Source: Pedobacter sp. BS3 (GTDB lineage Bacteria; Bacteroidota; Bacteroidia; Sphingobacteriales; Sphingobacteriaceae). Taken from it: a stretch of DNA of 64,000 nucleotides. This document shows, piece after piece, positions 34,078-43,419 of the stretch (positions are counted from its first letter, which is position 1; every line of letters starts with the position of its first letter). The stretch lies in NCBI RefSeq assembly GCF_008274585.1, contig NZ_VTRT01000009.1, positions 59,057 to 123,056 of the forward strand, in the 5' to 3' direction. A program made the position numbers and the translations under genes. Under the pieces are notes generated by a model. It did not search any database. It saw only the letters and a program-made list of their open reading frames with translations, and was not told where the DNA came from.

Positions 34078-35679
34078 TTAATTTTTTATTTCGCTATGAC
34101 TCGCGGCGTTATATACCATTTCTTTTAATGGCGGCAGATCATACTTGTCGCGAACATTTATCATTTGTACAATAATACCTTTACTATAAGCGCTATGCTT
34201 AAAGTTATGGATGATCTCAAGAACGTCTTTATCAATATAACGCGAATTGGTTCCGTCGATAATAACATTCGATTCTTTGGGTAAATGCGTCAGTGTAAAC
34301 TGAATGGCGGCTTTATTCAGAAAAGACACTTCTTCCGAAAGCCTGATATGAATATTTCCATCGTTCTCGATTTTGTAAAAGTAAGGATTCCGGAGATTGT
34401 TTCGCAAAATATAAAAAATTCCTACAACCATCCCGATGGCAACTCCTGTTAACAAATCGGTAAACACTACGGCTAATATGGTGATGATGAACGGTATAAA
34501 CTGGTCTTTGCCGGCATGCCACATCTTCTTAAACAAGTCAATCTTTGCCAGCTTATAACCTGTTAATAGCAGTATCGCCGCGAGGCACGATAAGGGTATC
34601 ATGTTAATTACCCCGGGAATAAGTAATAAAGCCAGCAACAACCAGCCGCCGTGCATAATGGCGCTCATTTTTGTCTTTCCGCCGGCATTTACATTGGCAG
34701 ACGACCGCACAATTACCGCCGTCATGGGCAAACCGCCCAGCATACCGCTGGTCATATTCCCGATGCCCTGCGCAACAAGCTCACGGTTAGCTGGCGATAC
34801 CCGTTTATACGGATCAATCTTATCCACGGCTTCCAGACTCAGTAATGTTTCCAGGCTGGCCACTATCGCAATGGTCACACCGATTACCCAGACATCTTTA
34901 TTGGTTATCTGCGAAAAATCGGGCATACTGAACAAGCCGGTAAGCTCTGAAAATGAGTTCACTACCGGAATGCTAACCAGTTGTGAGGGTTTTAGTGCCA
35001 GTTCTGTTGACTGGAACAGGATACCCAACACAACTCCTGCAACCACTACAATAAGTGGAGCCGGAATACTTTTCAGCTTTTTAAACCTGGACCAGTAGAT
35101 CATGATAATTAACGATAAAGCGCTGATGATCACTGCACCAAAGTTAATTTTTGACAAAGCCGCGGTTATAGCCGAAAAGGTATTTCCGTCTGTAGATACA
35201 AAACTTTCACTGCCCTCATAATCGGCATCGTAGCCAACAGCATGCGGAAACTGTTTCAGTATTAAGATGATACCTATCGCGGCCAGCATTCCCTCAATAA
35301 CTGCAGACGGGAAATAGTTGGCAATGGTACCGGCTTTAACCAAACCAAGGATAACTTGTAATACTCCGGCAATAACAATTGCCAGCAGAAATGTTTGAAA
35401 ACTACCCAGCTGGGTTATTGCTCCTAATACGATAACCGTTAAACCGGCCGCCGGTCCGCTTACGCTGAGCTGTGATCCGCTTAGTGATGCCACCACAATA
35501 CCACCGATAATACCGGTTAAGATTCCGGAGAACAGCGGTGCTCCCGATGCCAGCGCAATGCCCAAACAAAGCGGCAAGGCTACCAGAAATACTACAATAC
35601 TGGACGGAAAATCGCGTTTTAAATTATTCATTGAAACGTAGTTCCCTACGTTAAATGCAGACATACGTTTAGCTGCCAT
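34078..35679 (-). CDS. SulP-family anion transporter (likely bicarbonate)
   Basis: A SulP/SLC26 transporter with about 10-12 membrane segments, the N-terminal FPSSIVVFLVALPLCLGIAL and SGSQLSVSGPAAGLTV signatures, and a C-terminal STAS domain (from about DGNIHIRLSEEVSFLNKA). The open frame extends to 35730, but the first 17 codons look unlike the family. I place the start at 35679 (MAAKRMSAFN); MSAFN at 35664 and MNNLKRDF at 35631 are also possible. SulP proteins carry sulfate, bicarbonate or chloride. The carbonic anhydrase next to it favours bicarbonate, as in BicA-type systems (inference). Confidence 0.88.
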   Translation of the reverse strand: MAAKRMSAFNVGNYVSMNNLKRDFPSSIVVFLVALPLCLGIALASGAPLFSGILTGIIGGIVVASLSGSQLSVSGPAAGLTVIVLGAITQLGSFQTFLLAIVIAGVLQVILGLVKAGTIANYFPSAVIEGMLAAIGIILILKQFPHAVGYDADYEGSESFVSTDGNTFSAITAALSKINFGAVIISALSLIIMIYWSRFKKLKSIPAPLIVVVAGVVLGILFQSTELALKPSQLVSIPVVNSFSELTGLFSMPDFSQITNKDVWVIGVTIAIVASLETLLSLEAVDKIDPYKRVSPANRELVAQGIGNMTSGMLGGLPMTAVIVRSSANVNAGGKTKMSAIMHGGWLLLALLLIPGVINMIPLSCLAAILLLTGYKLAKIDLFKKMWHAGKDQFIPFIITILAVVFTDLLTGVAIGMVVGIFYILRNNLRNPYFYKIENDGNIHIRLSEEVSFLNKAAIQFTLTHLPKESNVIIDGTNSRYIDKDVLEIIHNFKHSAYSKGIIVQMINVRDKYDLPPLKEMVYNAASHSEIKN

Positions 35680-35761
35680 AAACTTTGGATATATTAATGT
35701 ATGTAAAAAGAAATAATACAGACTGCACAATGTAGTTCCATTGTGCGCCCTTAATGCCGGA

Positions 35762-36100
35762 TTACGCGTTTGGAGGCGGCGTTGGCACTGCGGGATAATA
35801 TATCCTGATATGTTTGCTATCTTTATAATATATATCCTGAGCGTTTATATATCGTAAAGGCAACTCAAAAGTAAAGTTACCCGATACGCGATTGTACTCT
35901 TTTATGTCTTTTGCTGATAGCTCTTTTTCAGCCTTGTTATCTTTGATATCATGCTCTAACTCTAACTGCATGATGGCTGAATTTGCTGCCACTTTGTCAA
36001 AAGTTGCAACAATTAATGGCGTAGCCGAAGCAAGCATCTTCAGAAAGAAGACCAGCAAAAATAATTTTGCATATAGTATTCCGTGTTGCTTTTGCTTCAT
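35762..36100 (-). CDS. Small secreted or anchored protein, function unknown
   Basis: I do not recognise this 112-residue protein. It starts with a basic run and a hydrophobic segment (about residues 9-27, ending ASA) that looks like a signal peptide, then a charged helical region (HDIKDNKAEKELSAKDIKEY) and a proline-rich end (PAVPTPPPNA). It lies upstream of SulP in the same direction and may share its transcript. Reading frame and neighbourhood look genuine. Confidence 0.55.
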   Translation of the reverse strand: MKQKQHGILYAKLFLLVFFLKMLASATPLIVATFDKVAANSAIMQLELEHDIKDNKAEKELSAKDIKEYNRVSGNFTFELPLRYINAQDIYYKDSKHIRIYYPAVPTPPPNA

Positions 36101-36306
36101 AGCACTGTTTTAACAGATAGGCCAAATATATAACGCCTGATTTTTACAAACGGCATTATTTTAAAAATATTACAAAAAATCAGCACTTTTATTAATCAAT
36201 ATCTCTTTATAAGGAAGTATTTTTGTGAGATAAAATATCAAAATACCGGCTCCTGATAAAACTTCCCGGCAGGTTTTGAGTTTAATACAAAAATTATCCT
36301 GATGAT

Positions 36307-36720
36307 ATGATATTTATTGCCCCTATAGACGTGAAGCAGGCCTGGCCTATTCGTCACAAAGTAATGAACAACGATCATAATGTAACACCCACCGGCACTA
36401 ACGTGGATAAAGACAAAAATGGTGAGCATTTTGGACTGTTCGAAAACGATGAGCTGGTCAGTGTGGCTTCTGTTCACCGTGAAGGTGACGATATGCAATT
36501 CAGGAAATTTGCTACCATTGAGGAAAAACGAAATAAAGGCTACGGTCGTAAGCTATTGCAACACGTTATTGAACATGGCCGAAATAGTGGTGCTAAACGA
36601 CTCTGGTTCAACGCGATTGAGGGCTCTGCTGATTTTTATCACGCGATGGGTTTTACCGAAACCGAGCAAACATTTATTAAGGATGGCAATAAATATGTAG
36701 TTGTGGAGATGAAACTGTAA
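36307..36720 (+). CDS. GNAT-family N-acetyltransferase
   Basis: A 137-residue acetyltransferase of the GNAT fold. The acetyl-CoA loop is visible as RKFATIEEKRNKGYGRKLLQHVIEH (Q/RxxGxG/A type, about residues 65-90), followed by LWFNAIEGSADFYHAMGF. The substrate is unknown. A TAnnTTTG match (TATTTTTG, 36218-36225) lies 82 bases upstream, without an obvious -33 element. It is a single gene, divergent from the unknown small protein. Confidence 0.88.
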   Translation: MIFIAPIDVKQAWPIRHKVMNNDHNVTPTGTNVDKDKNGEHFGLFENDELVSVASVHREGDDMQFRKFATIEEKRNKGYGRKLLQHVIEHGRNSGAKRLWFNAIEGSADFYHAMGFTETEQTFIKDGNKYVVVEMKL

Positions 36721-36790
36721 AAAGTTGAAAGTTAAACGAAGTAAAATCCCGCACCTTCGGGATTAAAAGTTGAAAGTTAAACCAGCAATC

Positions 36791-37009
36791 CTATTGAAGA
36801 GCTTGGTGCAGATAGGCTCTTATCGAGCCTTCCCGCTCTAAAATTGCAGGATTCTGGATAATTGATACAAAAATATCCTGCAATATATCTTCTACATCTT
36901 CTTCTGACTTAAGCCGGCGGTAAGTAACGATATATAACTCTTTCCAATAAGTGTTATATACATCGTCAATGATATGCTTGTTATATTTTATTCTATATTT
37001 TATTCTCAC
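36791..37009 (-). pseudogene. Truncated ECF sigma factor (region 2 only)
   Basis: 72 codons that match the start of a FecR-linked ECF sigma factor: YNTYWKELYIVTYRRLKSEEDVEDILQDIFVSI is region 2, which binds the -10 element. The frame then stops (after LHQALQ), and the region 4 half is absent; beyond it lies unrelated repeat sequence (aagttgaaagtt). Upstream it keeps a promoter copy nearly identical to that of the full sigma gene at 48715-49311. It is probably the remnant of a second Sus-type regulatory set. Confidence 0.8.
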
Positions 37010-37214
37010 TACAAGAAGCTATTTACTATCGAACTTGGTATCCAACAGGCGATCTTATCCTACCATACAGGTACAAACAGGCGCAAGCTATATACTTTAT
37101 ATCATCAAGGTGTTACCCACATATTAAAAAGTGCAAGTAATCCTTCCCGTTCAGTCAAAATATACTTATTCAGAGCTTTCTAAAAAAACTGGTTAGCCTT
37201 ATTTAGTATCCGAC

Positions 37215-37270
37215 CAAAGATACAAACAAAGACAATAAAAGTAAATTAAATAAAAAATAATAAAATTAAA
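37215..37270 (-). promoter_or_regulatory. Duplicated sigma promoter region, copy A
   Basis: About 50 bases here are almost identical to 49482-49540: CAAAGATA, ACAAACAAA, ACAATAAAAG, AAATTAAATAAAAAATAA. On the minus strand this reads TATCTTTG as an exact TAnnTTTG element; the -33 position is TTTA in this copy. It lies 206 bases before the truncated sigma frame. The rest of 37010-37378 is AT-rich, with no gene recognised. Confidence 0.65.
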
Positions 37271-37378
37271 TATCCATTTCTTTCAAACGAACATTTATTG
37301 AAGAATATCTCAGGAAAAGAGAAAGGCGGGAAATAATGGTTATGGCTATAGAGTCAAAGGTCTCTTATAAGGGTTTAC

Positions 37379-38332
37379 TTACTTTCGAAAAAACTTCTTT
37401 TTACTGCTCTTTACCGGGATTAGTGGTTTCAAGGCATTAGCGGCTTCTACAACTTTATTAGCCAGGATGATGTCTGTACCGCTATTGATAATATCCTGAT
37501 AAGATTTTATACGTAATTGTTCATTCTTATTTTTTTCATACACGGGCGCTGTATAGATAATGCACATTACGCCTCGTTCATGCAAAGCATCGTACAAGGC
37601 CTTTTTCTTAGGCTGGCTTAAATACGCTACTATATTACTCCACGGAATACCGGTAGCTTCATAAGCTTTTAGCTGTTCTTCGGTTTTGATAAAGGCTTCG
37701 AACATGATGTTCTTATTATGCTGGTGGTAAAACACGGCTTCTTCCGGCTTGTAGGACGATACCAGCACCCAGCTTTCTGCGTGGTGTCTATTAATAATAG
37801 ACAGCAACATCGGTAAAGGCACATTTTTCTTATCAAGCATTAAAACAGTTTTTCCCTTAGCCCATTCTATGATCTCATCCAGTGTCTGGATACGGTAATC
37901 GGTTACTTTCCCTTTCGGATCTTTAAGCCGAAACTTCTGCAACTCCTCCCAGGTATAATCTATCAAATTACCCGTTCCGTTGGTGGTACGATCCAGGGTG
38001 GCATCGTGCAGCACCACCACTACACTATCTTTAGTTAGACGGGGATCGAGCTCAAAAAAGGCATGTACCTGGCTTAACGTATGTTCAAAGGTTGCAATAC
38101 AGTTTTCCGGATAACCCGGCTCTGCTCCACCCCGATGACCGCATACCAGCGGTATCCTATCGGGCGTGTACCGGAAAAATTCTTTCAGTTCACTTACATT
38201 CTTTATCTTAAACGTATTCAGATTCGTGTTTTGGGCATTTGACGTTTTTACAGATAGGAGTAACAGAAATATACATAGCTGGTTTAATTTTCTATTTAAC
38301 TTGAACATAATAATTGTATTAAAAAGGATCAT
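37379..38332 (-). CDS. Secreted glycerophosphodiester phosphodiesterase (intact copy)
   Basis: A 317-residue GDPD-family enzyme with a signal peptide (ending SNAQN). Catalytic residues are present: GHRGGAEPGYPEN near residue 65 with the HR pair and PEN, and ELDPRLTKDSVVVVLHDATL with the second His and metal-binding acids. It would hydrolyse glycerophosphodiesters to glycerol-3-phosphate and an alcohol outside the inner membrane. The start overlaps the preceding paralogue's stop (TAATG); the second Met at 38308 is an alternative. It is the last and only intact gene of a three-copy array. Confidence 0.87.
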   Translation of the reverse strand: MILFNTIIMFKLNRKLNQLCIFLLLLSVKTSNAQNTNLNTFKIKNVSELKEFFRYTPDRIPLVCGHRGGAEPGYPENCIATFEHTLSQVHAFFELDPRLTKDSVVVVLHDATLDRTTNGTGNLIDYTWEELQKFRLKDPKGKVTDYRIQTLDEIIEWAKGKTVLMLDKKNVPLPMLLSIINRHHAESWVLVSSYKPEEAVFYHQHNKNIMFEAFIKTEEQLKAYEATGIPWSNIVAYLSQPKKKALYDALHERGVMCIIYTAPVYEKNKNEQLRIKSYQDIINSGTDIILANKVVEAANALKPLIPVKSSKKKFFRK

Positions 38333-39204
38333 TAGATGGGTTCTTTTTTGAAAAATTTAACTTTTGAGCTTGATTCTGGCAGTAATGATTGCAATGCCAT
38401 TGACAAATCTGCCGGCTCATTCGACAATAGAATATCTATCCCTCCATTAGTTACGATATCCTTGTAGCCGGCTATACGGGATGCCCTGCCCTTTTCCTTA
38501 TCCTGGAACTTCATTGTTGAGGCCATACACATCACACCTTTTTTATGAAGCCTTGCATTTAACGAGGCATCTAAGGGCTGCCCGGTGAAAGCTATAATAT
38601 TTTCCCAGGGAATACCTGCTTCTTCATACGCTTTCATCGTCTTCTTATCCTTTATCATCGCCTCAAATATAATATTCGGGTTACGCTTATAATAGTATTG
38701 GGCTTCTTTTAAATGGTAAGCAGAAACTAAAACACAGGCTTCGGCGTGGTTAGCTTCAATTAATTTCAGCAATCTGCTATATGGAACATTCTTTTTATCC
38801 AATATTAATATCGTTTTTCCTTTAGCCCACTGCAATACATCCTCCAGCTTAGGGATGCCATAAGGTGTAATATTACCTTTTTCATCTCTAAGTTTTAACT
38901 GTTTCACTTCATCCCAGGTATAATCCGTTAGCTTACCGGTACCATTTGTTGTCCTGTCTAACGTTTCATCATGAAAAGCTACAATTTCTCCATCCTTCGT
39001 TAATCGCGGGTCTACTTCAAAAAAAGCGTGCATGCGGGTCAGCGTATGTTCAAATGTAGCGATAGCGTTTTCCGGGTAGCCTGCACGGGCTCCCCCACGA
39101 TGGGCGCAAATGAGCGGGACCCGGTTATCGCTATAATGAAAAAACTCCTTTAATTCTGTTGTATTGTTTATTTGCAGAATATTGCGGTGAACTGGTAGAC
39201 TGGC
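38332..39204 (-). pseudogene. GDPD paralogue 2, start and signal peptide lost
   Basis: The open frame runs from 39204 and contains a whole GDPD domain: VPLICAHRGGARAGYPEN, then MHAFFEVDPRLTKDGEIVAFHDETL. The first in-frame ATG, at 39033, lies after the catalytic HR motif, so translation from it would give an inactive 233-residue protein. Upstream the frame hits a stop at 39207-39205 and no signal peptide is coded. Its 5' end has been fused to the tail of paralogue 1. A non-ATG start cannot be excluded. Confidence 0.75.
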
Positions 39205-39573
39205 TTAGGTATGCCACCATATTTTGCCAGGGTACGCCCGATGTTTGATAAGCCAGATAATCATCATTATTGAGGATGAAGGCCTCAAACATAATATCCG
39301 GGTTACGGTCATAATACCATTTGGCTTCTTCGGGCGCATAAGATGATACCAACACATAAGATTCGGCGTGGTTATCTTCTATTAACTGGAGGATTTTATC
39401 AAAGGGTACGTCTTTCTTATCCAGCATCAGTATGGTTTTTCCTTTGGCCCATTTTATAATCTCATCCAGGGTTTGCGGCCGGTACTGTGGTTGGTATACA
39501 AACTAAATACCAAGCAAAGTATCACCATCCTGGCAATACCGGTGTTGATCCATTGAGTAATTTTTGTTTTCAT
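39131..39573 (-). pseudogene. GDPD paralogue 1, fragments
   Basis: An ATG at 39573 opens a signal-peptide-like frame (MKTKITQWINTGIARMVILC ...) that stops after about 40 codons. In another frame, from 39502, come QYRPQTLDEIIKWAKGK, MLDKKDVPFDKILQLIEDNH and FEAFILNNDDYLAYQTSG, the middle of a GDPD domain. That frame runs out in SANKQYNRIKGVFSL at 39131, which is paralogue 2's N-terminus read out of frame. The catalytic HR/PEN half and the C-terminus are missing. Confidence 0.78.
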
Positions 39574-39631
39574 ATTATTTTAGATTTAGTTAATTGTTAG
39601 CTTTTAAGGCCGATTAAATTTCATCAGGCAT

Positions 39632-40564
39632 TTACTTTATATTAAATTCTGCCAGTACCGGATAATGGTCTGATATCACATCAGTTACTTCATCATGGAT
39701 AATATCCGTACTGATAATATCCTTTGACAACAGCGCATTAACCCAGATATAATCCACACGTCTTAATACGGAATTTTTCTTTAGCTGACTTTTGACCGGC
39801 ACACTGTTTTTAAACGTTTTGTTGGTTTGCCGGAAAGCATCCACAAACCCGGCCTTAACCATACTATCGGTAACCGAATAATCTAAAGCGCCGTTATTAA
39901 GATTATTGCGATAAATCGTGCGGTTTTTCACTATAGGCGTACCGCTTTTAGGCTCTAAACGTCCTTCTAACCGCTGCATGGATTGCAGCAGCTTATCGCC
40001 ATAAGCAGCTTTATCAGCACGCGAAAATGAATTAAAATCGCCCGAAATAAGAACTTTAGCGCCTTTAGGTAACTGTTGTAACCGGTTTATGATTATCGAA
40101 ATGTCTTTTTGCCGGTCTTTCAGAGTAAACGGAGCCAAATGCGTAACCATTACGTAGATACCTTTTATCCGCGTAAGCACATATCCATGCCACATACCGT
40201 CTATTCTTCGCTCAATAACTTCAATAGGATAACGGGAGGTAATAGCAAGCGGATGCGTTACGTCATATCCCGCTTCTTTATTCATAATTACCGTATAGTT
40301 ATGCCCGTACCTGGCCGCAAAGCGTTTTAGGTCATCCTGCGAAAACCCTATCATTTCCTGATAGTTCACAATATCCGGGTTGATATTCTCCACCCAGTTA
40401 ACGTATTTATCTTTAATGGCATTATTACCATCAAACCCGTGCATGGTATTATAATCCAGCACCTTTAGGGTAGCAGTTTGGGCATAACTACAACTATTTA
40501 CCAAAAAAACACAGACAATAGCGAGACCAGCCACAGCAAGTCTGCCGTATTTAACTTTTTTCAT
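39632..40564 (-). CDS. Secreted endonuclease/exonuclease/phosphatase-fold protein
   Basis: A 310-residue EEP-superfamily phosphodiesterase with an N-terminal signal peptide (or lipoprotein signal; NSC at about 23-25). Catalytic elements are visible: LDYNTMHGFDG, NYQEMIG with the metal-binding Glu, ISGDFNSFSRADK, and the final SDHYPVLAEF with the Asp-His pair. The fold includes nucleases, sphingomyelinases and inositol-phosphate phosphatases; the substrate is not decided by sequence. It lies between the DUF5689 gene and the GDPD array in a Sus-type operon. Confidence 0.87.
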   Translation of the reverse strand: MKKVKYGRLAVAGLAIVCVFLVNSCSYAQTATLKVLDYNTMHGFDGNNAIKDKYVNWVENINPDIVNYQEMIGFSQDDLKRFAARYGHNYTVIMNKEAGYDVTHPLAITSRYPIEVIERRIDGMWHGYVLTRIKGIYVMVTHLAPFTLKDRQKDISIIINRLQQLPKGAKVLISGDFNSFSRADKAAYGDKLLQSMQRLEGRLEPKSGTPIVKNRTIYRNNLNNGALDYSVTDSMVKAGFVDAFRQTNKTFKNSVPVKSQLKKNSVLRRVDYIWVNALLSKDIISTDIIHDEVTDVISDHYPVLAEFNIK

Positions 40565-40644
40565 TTTTAAATCAGGTTAGTAAAAACACCGTGGGCAGTA
40601 AATACCCACGATGCTCTTTCAGATGGAACCTATATTAACATGTA

Positions 40645-41898
40645 TTAATTCTGATAAACTGCGATATCATCTATGCTCAACCGGTCACCGGTTTTGAGCT
40701 TATGGATTCTGAACCGTACCGGGCCTTTAATATCCAGGATATATTCCTGGTAATAAAATGTATTCACATCTGTTACCTGAAGTTCAGGCCCTAAGGCGGT
40801 CCAGGTTGTTCCGGAATCCTGGGAGTATTCAGCTATTAACCGATTAGGCAGGTCTTTATTATCTGATCCTGGTACCGGCGCACCGTAATAGAATGAGAAT
40901 TTCGAGGCTCCATAAGGCAGGTTAAAATTCATGGTTAGTGATGTTTCCTGGTTAGCGGCTATCATTACAGTATAAGTACCATGCTTTGAAACAGTGATAT
41001 TATTAGATTTGATAGGATACATATTGGTCATCAGCCATTCACCTGTTGGAAATAAAGCCGAAGTTCCGGCATTTCCGGTTTTGAGAGGAGGTATGCCATT
41101 TTCCCAGGTTTCGGGGAAGTTGGCGTATAACTGATCGGGATGGTGTGGCTCAAGGGTTTGTCCCACCACATCATCTATACTCCGTAATAAAAGAACCAGC
41201 TTGGTTTCCGAGCCTACAGTCTGGAATATTGGAATACCGGTATAATCGCCCATATCCGGCAAAACCTCTGAGGCAAAACTGGCAGAAGCTGCCGTATGCA
41301 ACGTTACTATATTTGACCAATCGCTGATATCCACATCACCAGCATAAGTCAGACCTGTTTCCGGATTTGCTACTATCGCCGACTTTAGCTGTACCAGCGT
41401 ACTTTCGTAGGTTTTCATGTTATTTATCAGCCCGGTAAATGTGGTGGTGGCAAGATTAACCTTTTGCGGGTTATTTGATGATACCTTGGTAACTTCTGAA
41501 ATACCTGAGATCTGTAATGTGCCATTTACCCGATCCAGGGTACCGCCGGTAATTTTTACCACGATGGAATCTCCGGCATTATATTGTGCAGCATCTGCAC
41601 CTAAAGCGAGCGCAATACCCCGTAACTGTTTACGACGGTAGCTCTGCATAATCACCAGACCGTCGGGCGCATTGCCATTAGCCGGGTCTGATATCACAAT
41701 ACCAGAAATATAATTAGCCCCGGTCAGATCCTCGGTGGTAATGGTATGCGGAGAATCCTTATAAAGCGCTCTTACATCTTCCACCGAAACCAGCGGACTG
41801 GGCTTACCTGTAACTTTCACTTCCTTTTCGCAGGATGCAAGAATCACAACCAGAATGTACAGAAGTACAGGAATTAAAACAATCTTCTTCGTTTTCAT
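40645..41898 (-). CDS. DUF5689 surface lipoprotein
   Basis: A 417-residue lipoprotein (lipobox ILASC, Cys23). The first half is a DUF5689 region (VSVEDVRALYKDSPHTITTEDL, YISGIVISDPANGNAPDGLVIM) with OB-like strands; the second half (about 270-417) resembles a beta-sandwich (FSFYYGAPVPGSDNKDLPNR, RFRIHKLKTGDRLSIDDIAVYQN). Such proteins accompany SusC/SusD pairs and EEP nucleases in Bacteroidota, and probably help capture substrate at the surface. No enzyme motif is seen. Confidence 0.83.
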   Translation of the reverse strand: MKTKKIVLIPVLLYILVVILASCEKEVKVTGKPSPLVSVEDVRALYKDSPHTITTEDLTGANYISGIVISDPANGNAPDGLVIMQSYRRKQLRGIALALGADAAQYNAGDSIVVKITGGTLDRVNGTLQISGISEVTKVSSNNPQKVNLATTTFTGLINNMKTYESTLVQLKSAIVANPETGLTYAGDVDISDWSNIVTLHTAASASFASEVLPDMGDYTGIPIFQTVGSETKLVLLLRSIDDVVGQTLEPHHPDQLYANFPETWENGIPPLKTGNAGTSALFPTGEWLMTNMYPIKSNNITVSKHGTYTVMIAANQETSLTMNFNLPYGASKFSFYYGAPVPGSDNKDLPNRLIAEYSQDSGTTWTALGPELQVTDVNTFYYQEYILDIKGPVRFRIHKLKTGDRLSIDDIAVYQN

Positions 41899-41940
41899 TG
41901 CAATAGGTTTTATATATAAAACGTCATGTTGATCTATGAT

Positions 41941-43419
41941 TTATGGTTTTTGCCACCACATCAGCGTTTTTAGATCATCAGGGCCCTGTATAGCTACAGC
42001 TGCACGATAATTGGTGCCATTAGCTGCCTGTTCTACCGTTGGATAAGGTAAGCGGGTTGGCATAATGCCATCGTTCCTTAAACCCGGCCCTTTAGGTAAT
42101 ACCGGATGACCGGTACGCCGGTACTCGATCCATTGCTGCATATCTGTCCAGAATAAGGCATAATACTTTTGCATCATGATCAGCTCCATCTTATCGTCCA
42201 GCGAAGCTGCCTCATTCCATTTTACACCAGCGCCATTTAAAAAGGTAGTGCTGGCCGTTTTGCCCCATAAAGCAACCCGGCTGGTAACGCCATTCTCATA
42301 GTAAGCTTGTGCCGTATTTGCCGTGATCCAGCCTTTTGCAGCGGCTTCGGCCAGCATAAACTGTACCTCTGCATAATTTAACATATTACCCAGCAATGGC
42401 TCGGTCATTAAAGCATCGGGCAGCAGGGATTTGGTCTCCGGAGTTTCGCCATACGCATAACCACTTGGAATACCGGCATAAATGCCACCGGGAGCCGTTA
42501 GCCATTTGCTGATACACGGATCGTTGGTTGCATCCAGCTTTTCGGCAATAAAGCTGCATATTTTGGGGTAATGCCAGTCTGATGGCTTAGTATTAGCAAA
42601 AGGTGAATTATACGGTGCTATACCGGTCCATCGCAATATGGCCGATTCATCATTAGAGTTAATAACAGGATAGCTGCCGGGATCTGTATCCACGATCTGT
42701 TTGATCTTGGCAATAGCCTCATCAGCAACTTCGGCCTTGCCCGATACGCGAAGCAATAGCCTCAAATACAATGAATTACCAAACTTACGCCATAAAATGG
42801 GGTTTCCGTGATAAACCGGATCGCTGTTAGCTGATACACTTTTGCTAAGCCCCCGCAACAGGTTATTGGCATCTTCAAGCTGCTTGAACATGTCTAAGTA
42901 AATATCTTTCTGGCGGTCGTAAGCAGGGGTATAAATACCCTGTTTTGATTGGTTGGCCTGAAAATAAGGGACATCGCCAAAAGTATCGGTGATAATAGAA
43001 TATATCCATGTCTGGCAGATAAGCGAAATTGCCCGGTAGATCTTACTTGCATTTTCATCAGTCGTATTTTCGGCCGCAAACTGGTACATATCTTTCATAT
43101 TAGTAAGCTGCAAATACCAGCCGCTCCAGGGAGCCGAGGAGGCAGTAAGCGGAATATCGTAACGGAATATCCTATTGGTTTCTACCAGGGTATTTACCGT
43201 TACCTGCATCAGCTCATTGGTAATGCTGTGGCTACGGCTCATATTGCTACTCACCAGCTCAACCAGTGCACGTGGCAGCAGTGTTTCGGGTAGCGCTTTA
43301 GGCGATGAATTGGGGTCTGTATTAAGTTGCTCAAAGTTTTTGGTGCATGAACTGACGGAACCCATCAGTATCACTACTATGCAACTGAATATTATTATCT
43401 TTCTCATGCTGTTTATCAT
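41941..43419 (-). CDS. SusD/RagB-family surface lipoprotein
   Basis: A 492-residue SusD-like lipoprotein (SusD-like_2 branch). The signal peptide ends with SVSSC (Cys25); LNTDPNSSPKALPETLLPRAL and the helical TPR-like repeats (SKIYRAISLICQTWIYSIITDTFGDVPYFQA) identify the family. It forms the lid of the SusC channel and binds the ligand at the cell surface. Its start overlaps the susC stop (TAATG). Confidence 0.93.
   Translation of the reverse strand: MINSMRKIIIFSCIVVILMGSVSSCTKNFEQLNTDPNSSPKALPETLLPRALVELVSSNMSRSHSITNELMQVTVNTLVETNRIFRYDIPLTASSAPWSGWYLQLTNMKDMYQFAAENTTDENASKIYRAISLICQTWIYSIITDTFGDVPYFQANQSKQGIYTPAYDRQKDIYLDMFKQLEDANNLLRGLSKSVSANSDPVYHGNPILWRKFGNSLYLRLLLRVSGKAEVADEAIAKIKQIVDTDPGSYPVINSNDESAILRWTGIAPYNSPFANTKPSDWHYPKICSFIAEKLDATNDPCISKWLTAPGGIYAGIPSGYAYGETPETKSLLPDALMTEPLLGNMLNYAEVQFMLAEAAAKGWITANTAQAYYENGVTSRVALWGKTASTTFLNGAGVKWNEAASLDDKMELIMMQKYYALFWTDMQQWIEYRRTGHPVLPKGPGLRNDGIMPTRLPYPTVEQAANGTNYRAAVAIQGPDDLKTLMWWQKP

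Noticed and set aside
35680..35730. Upstream start of the SulP gene
   Set aside because: First 17 residues are unlike SulP N-termini; later methionines fit.
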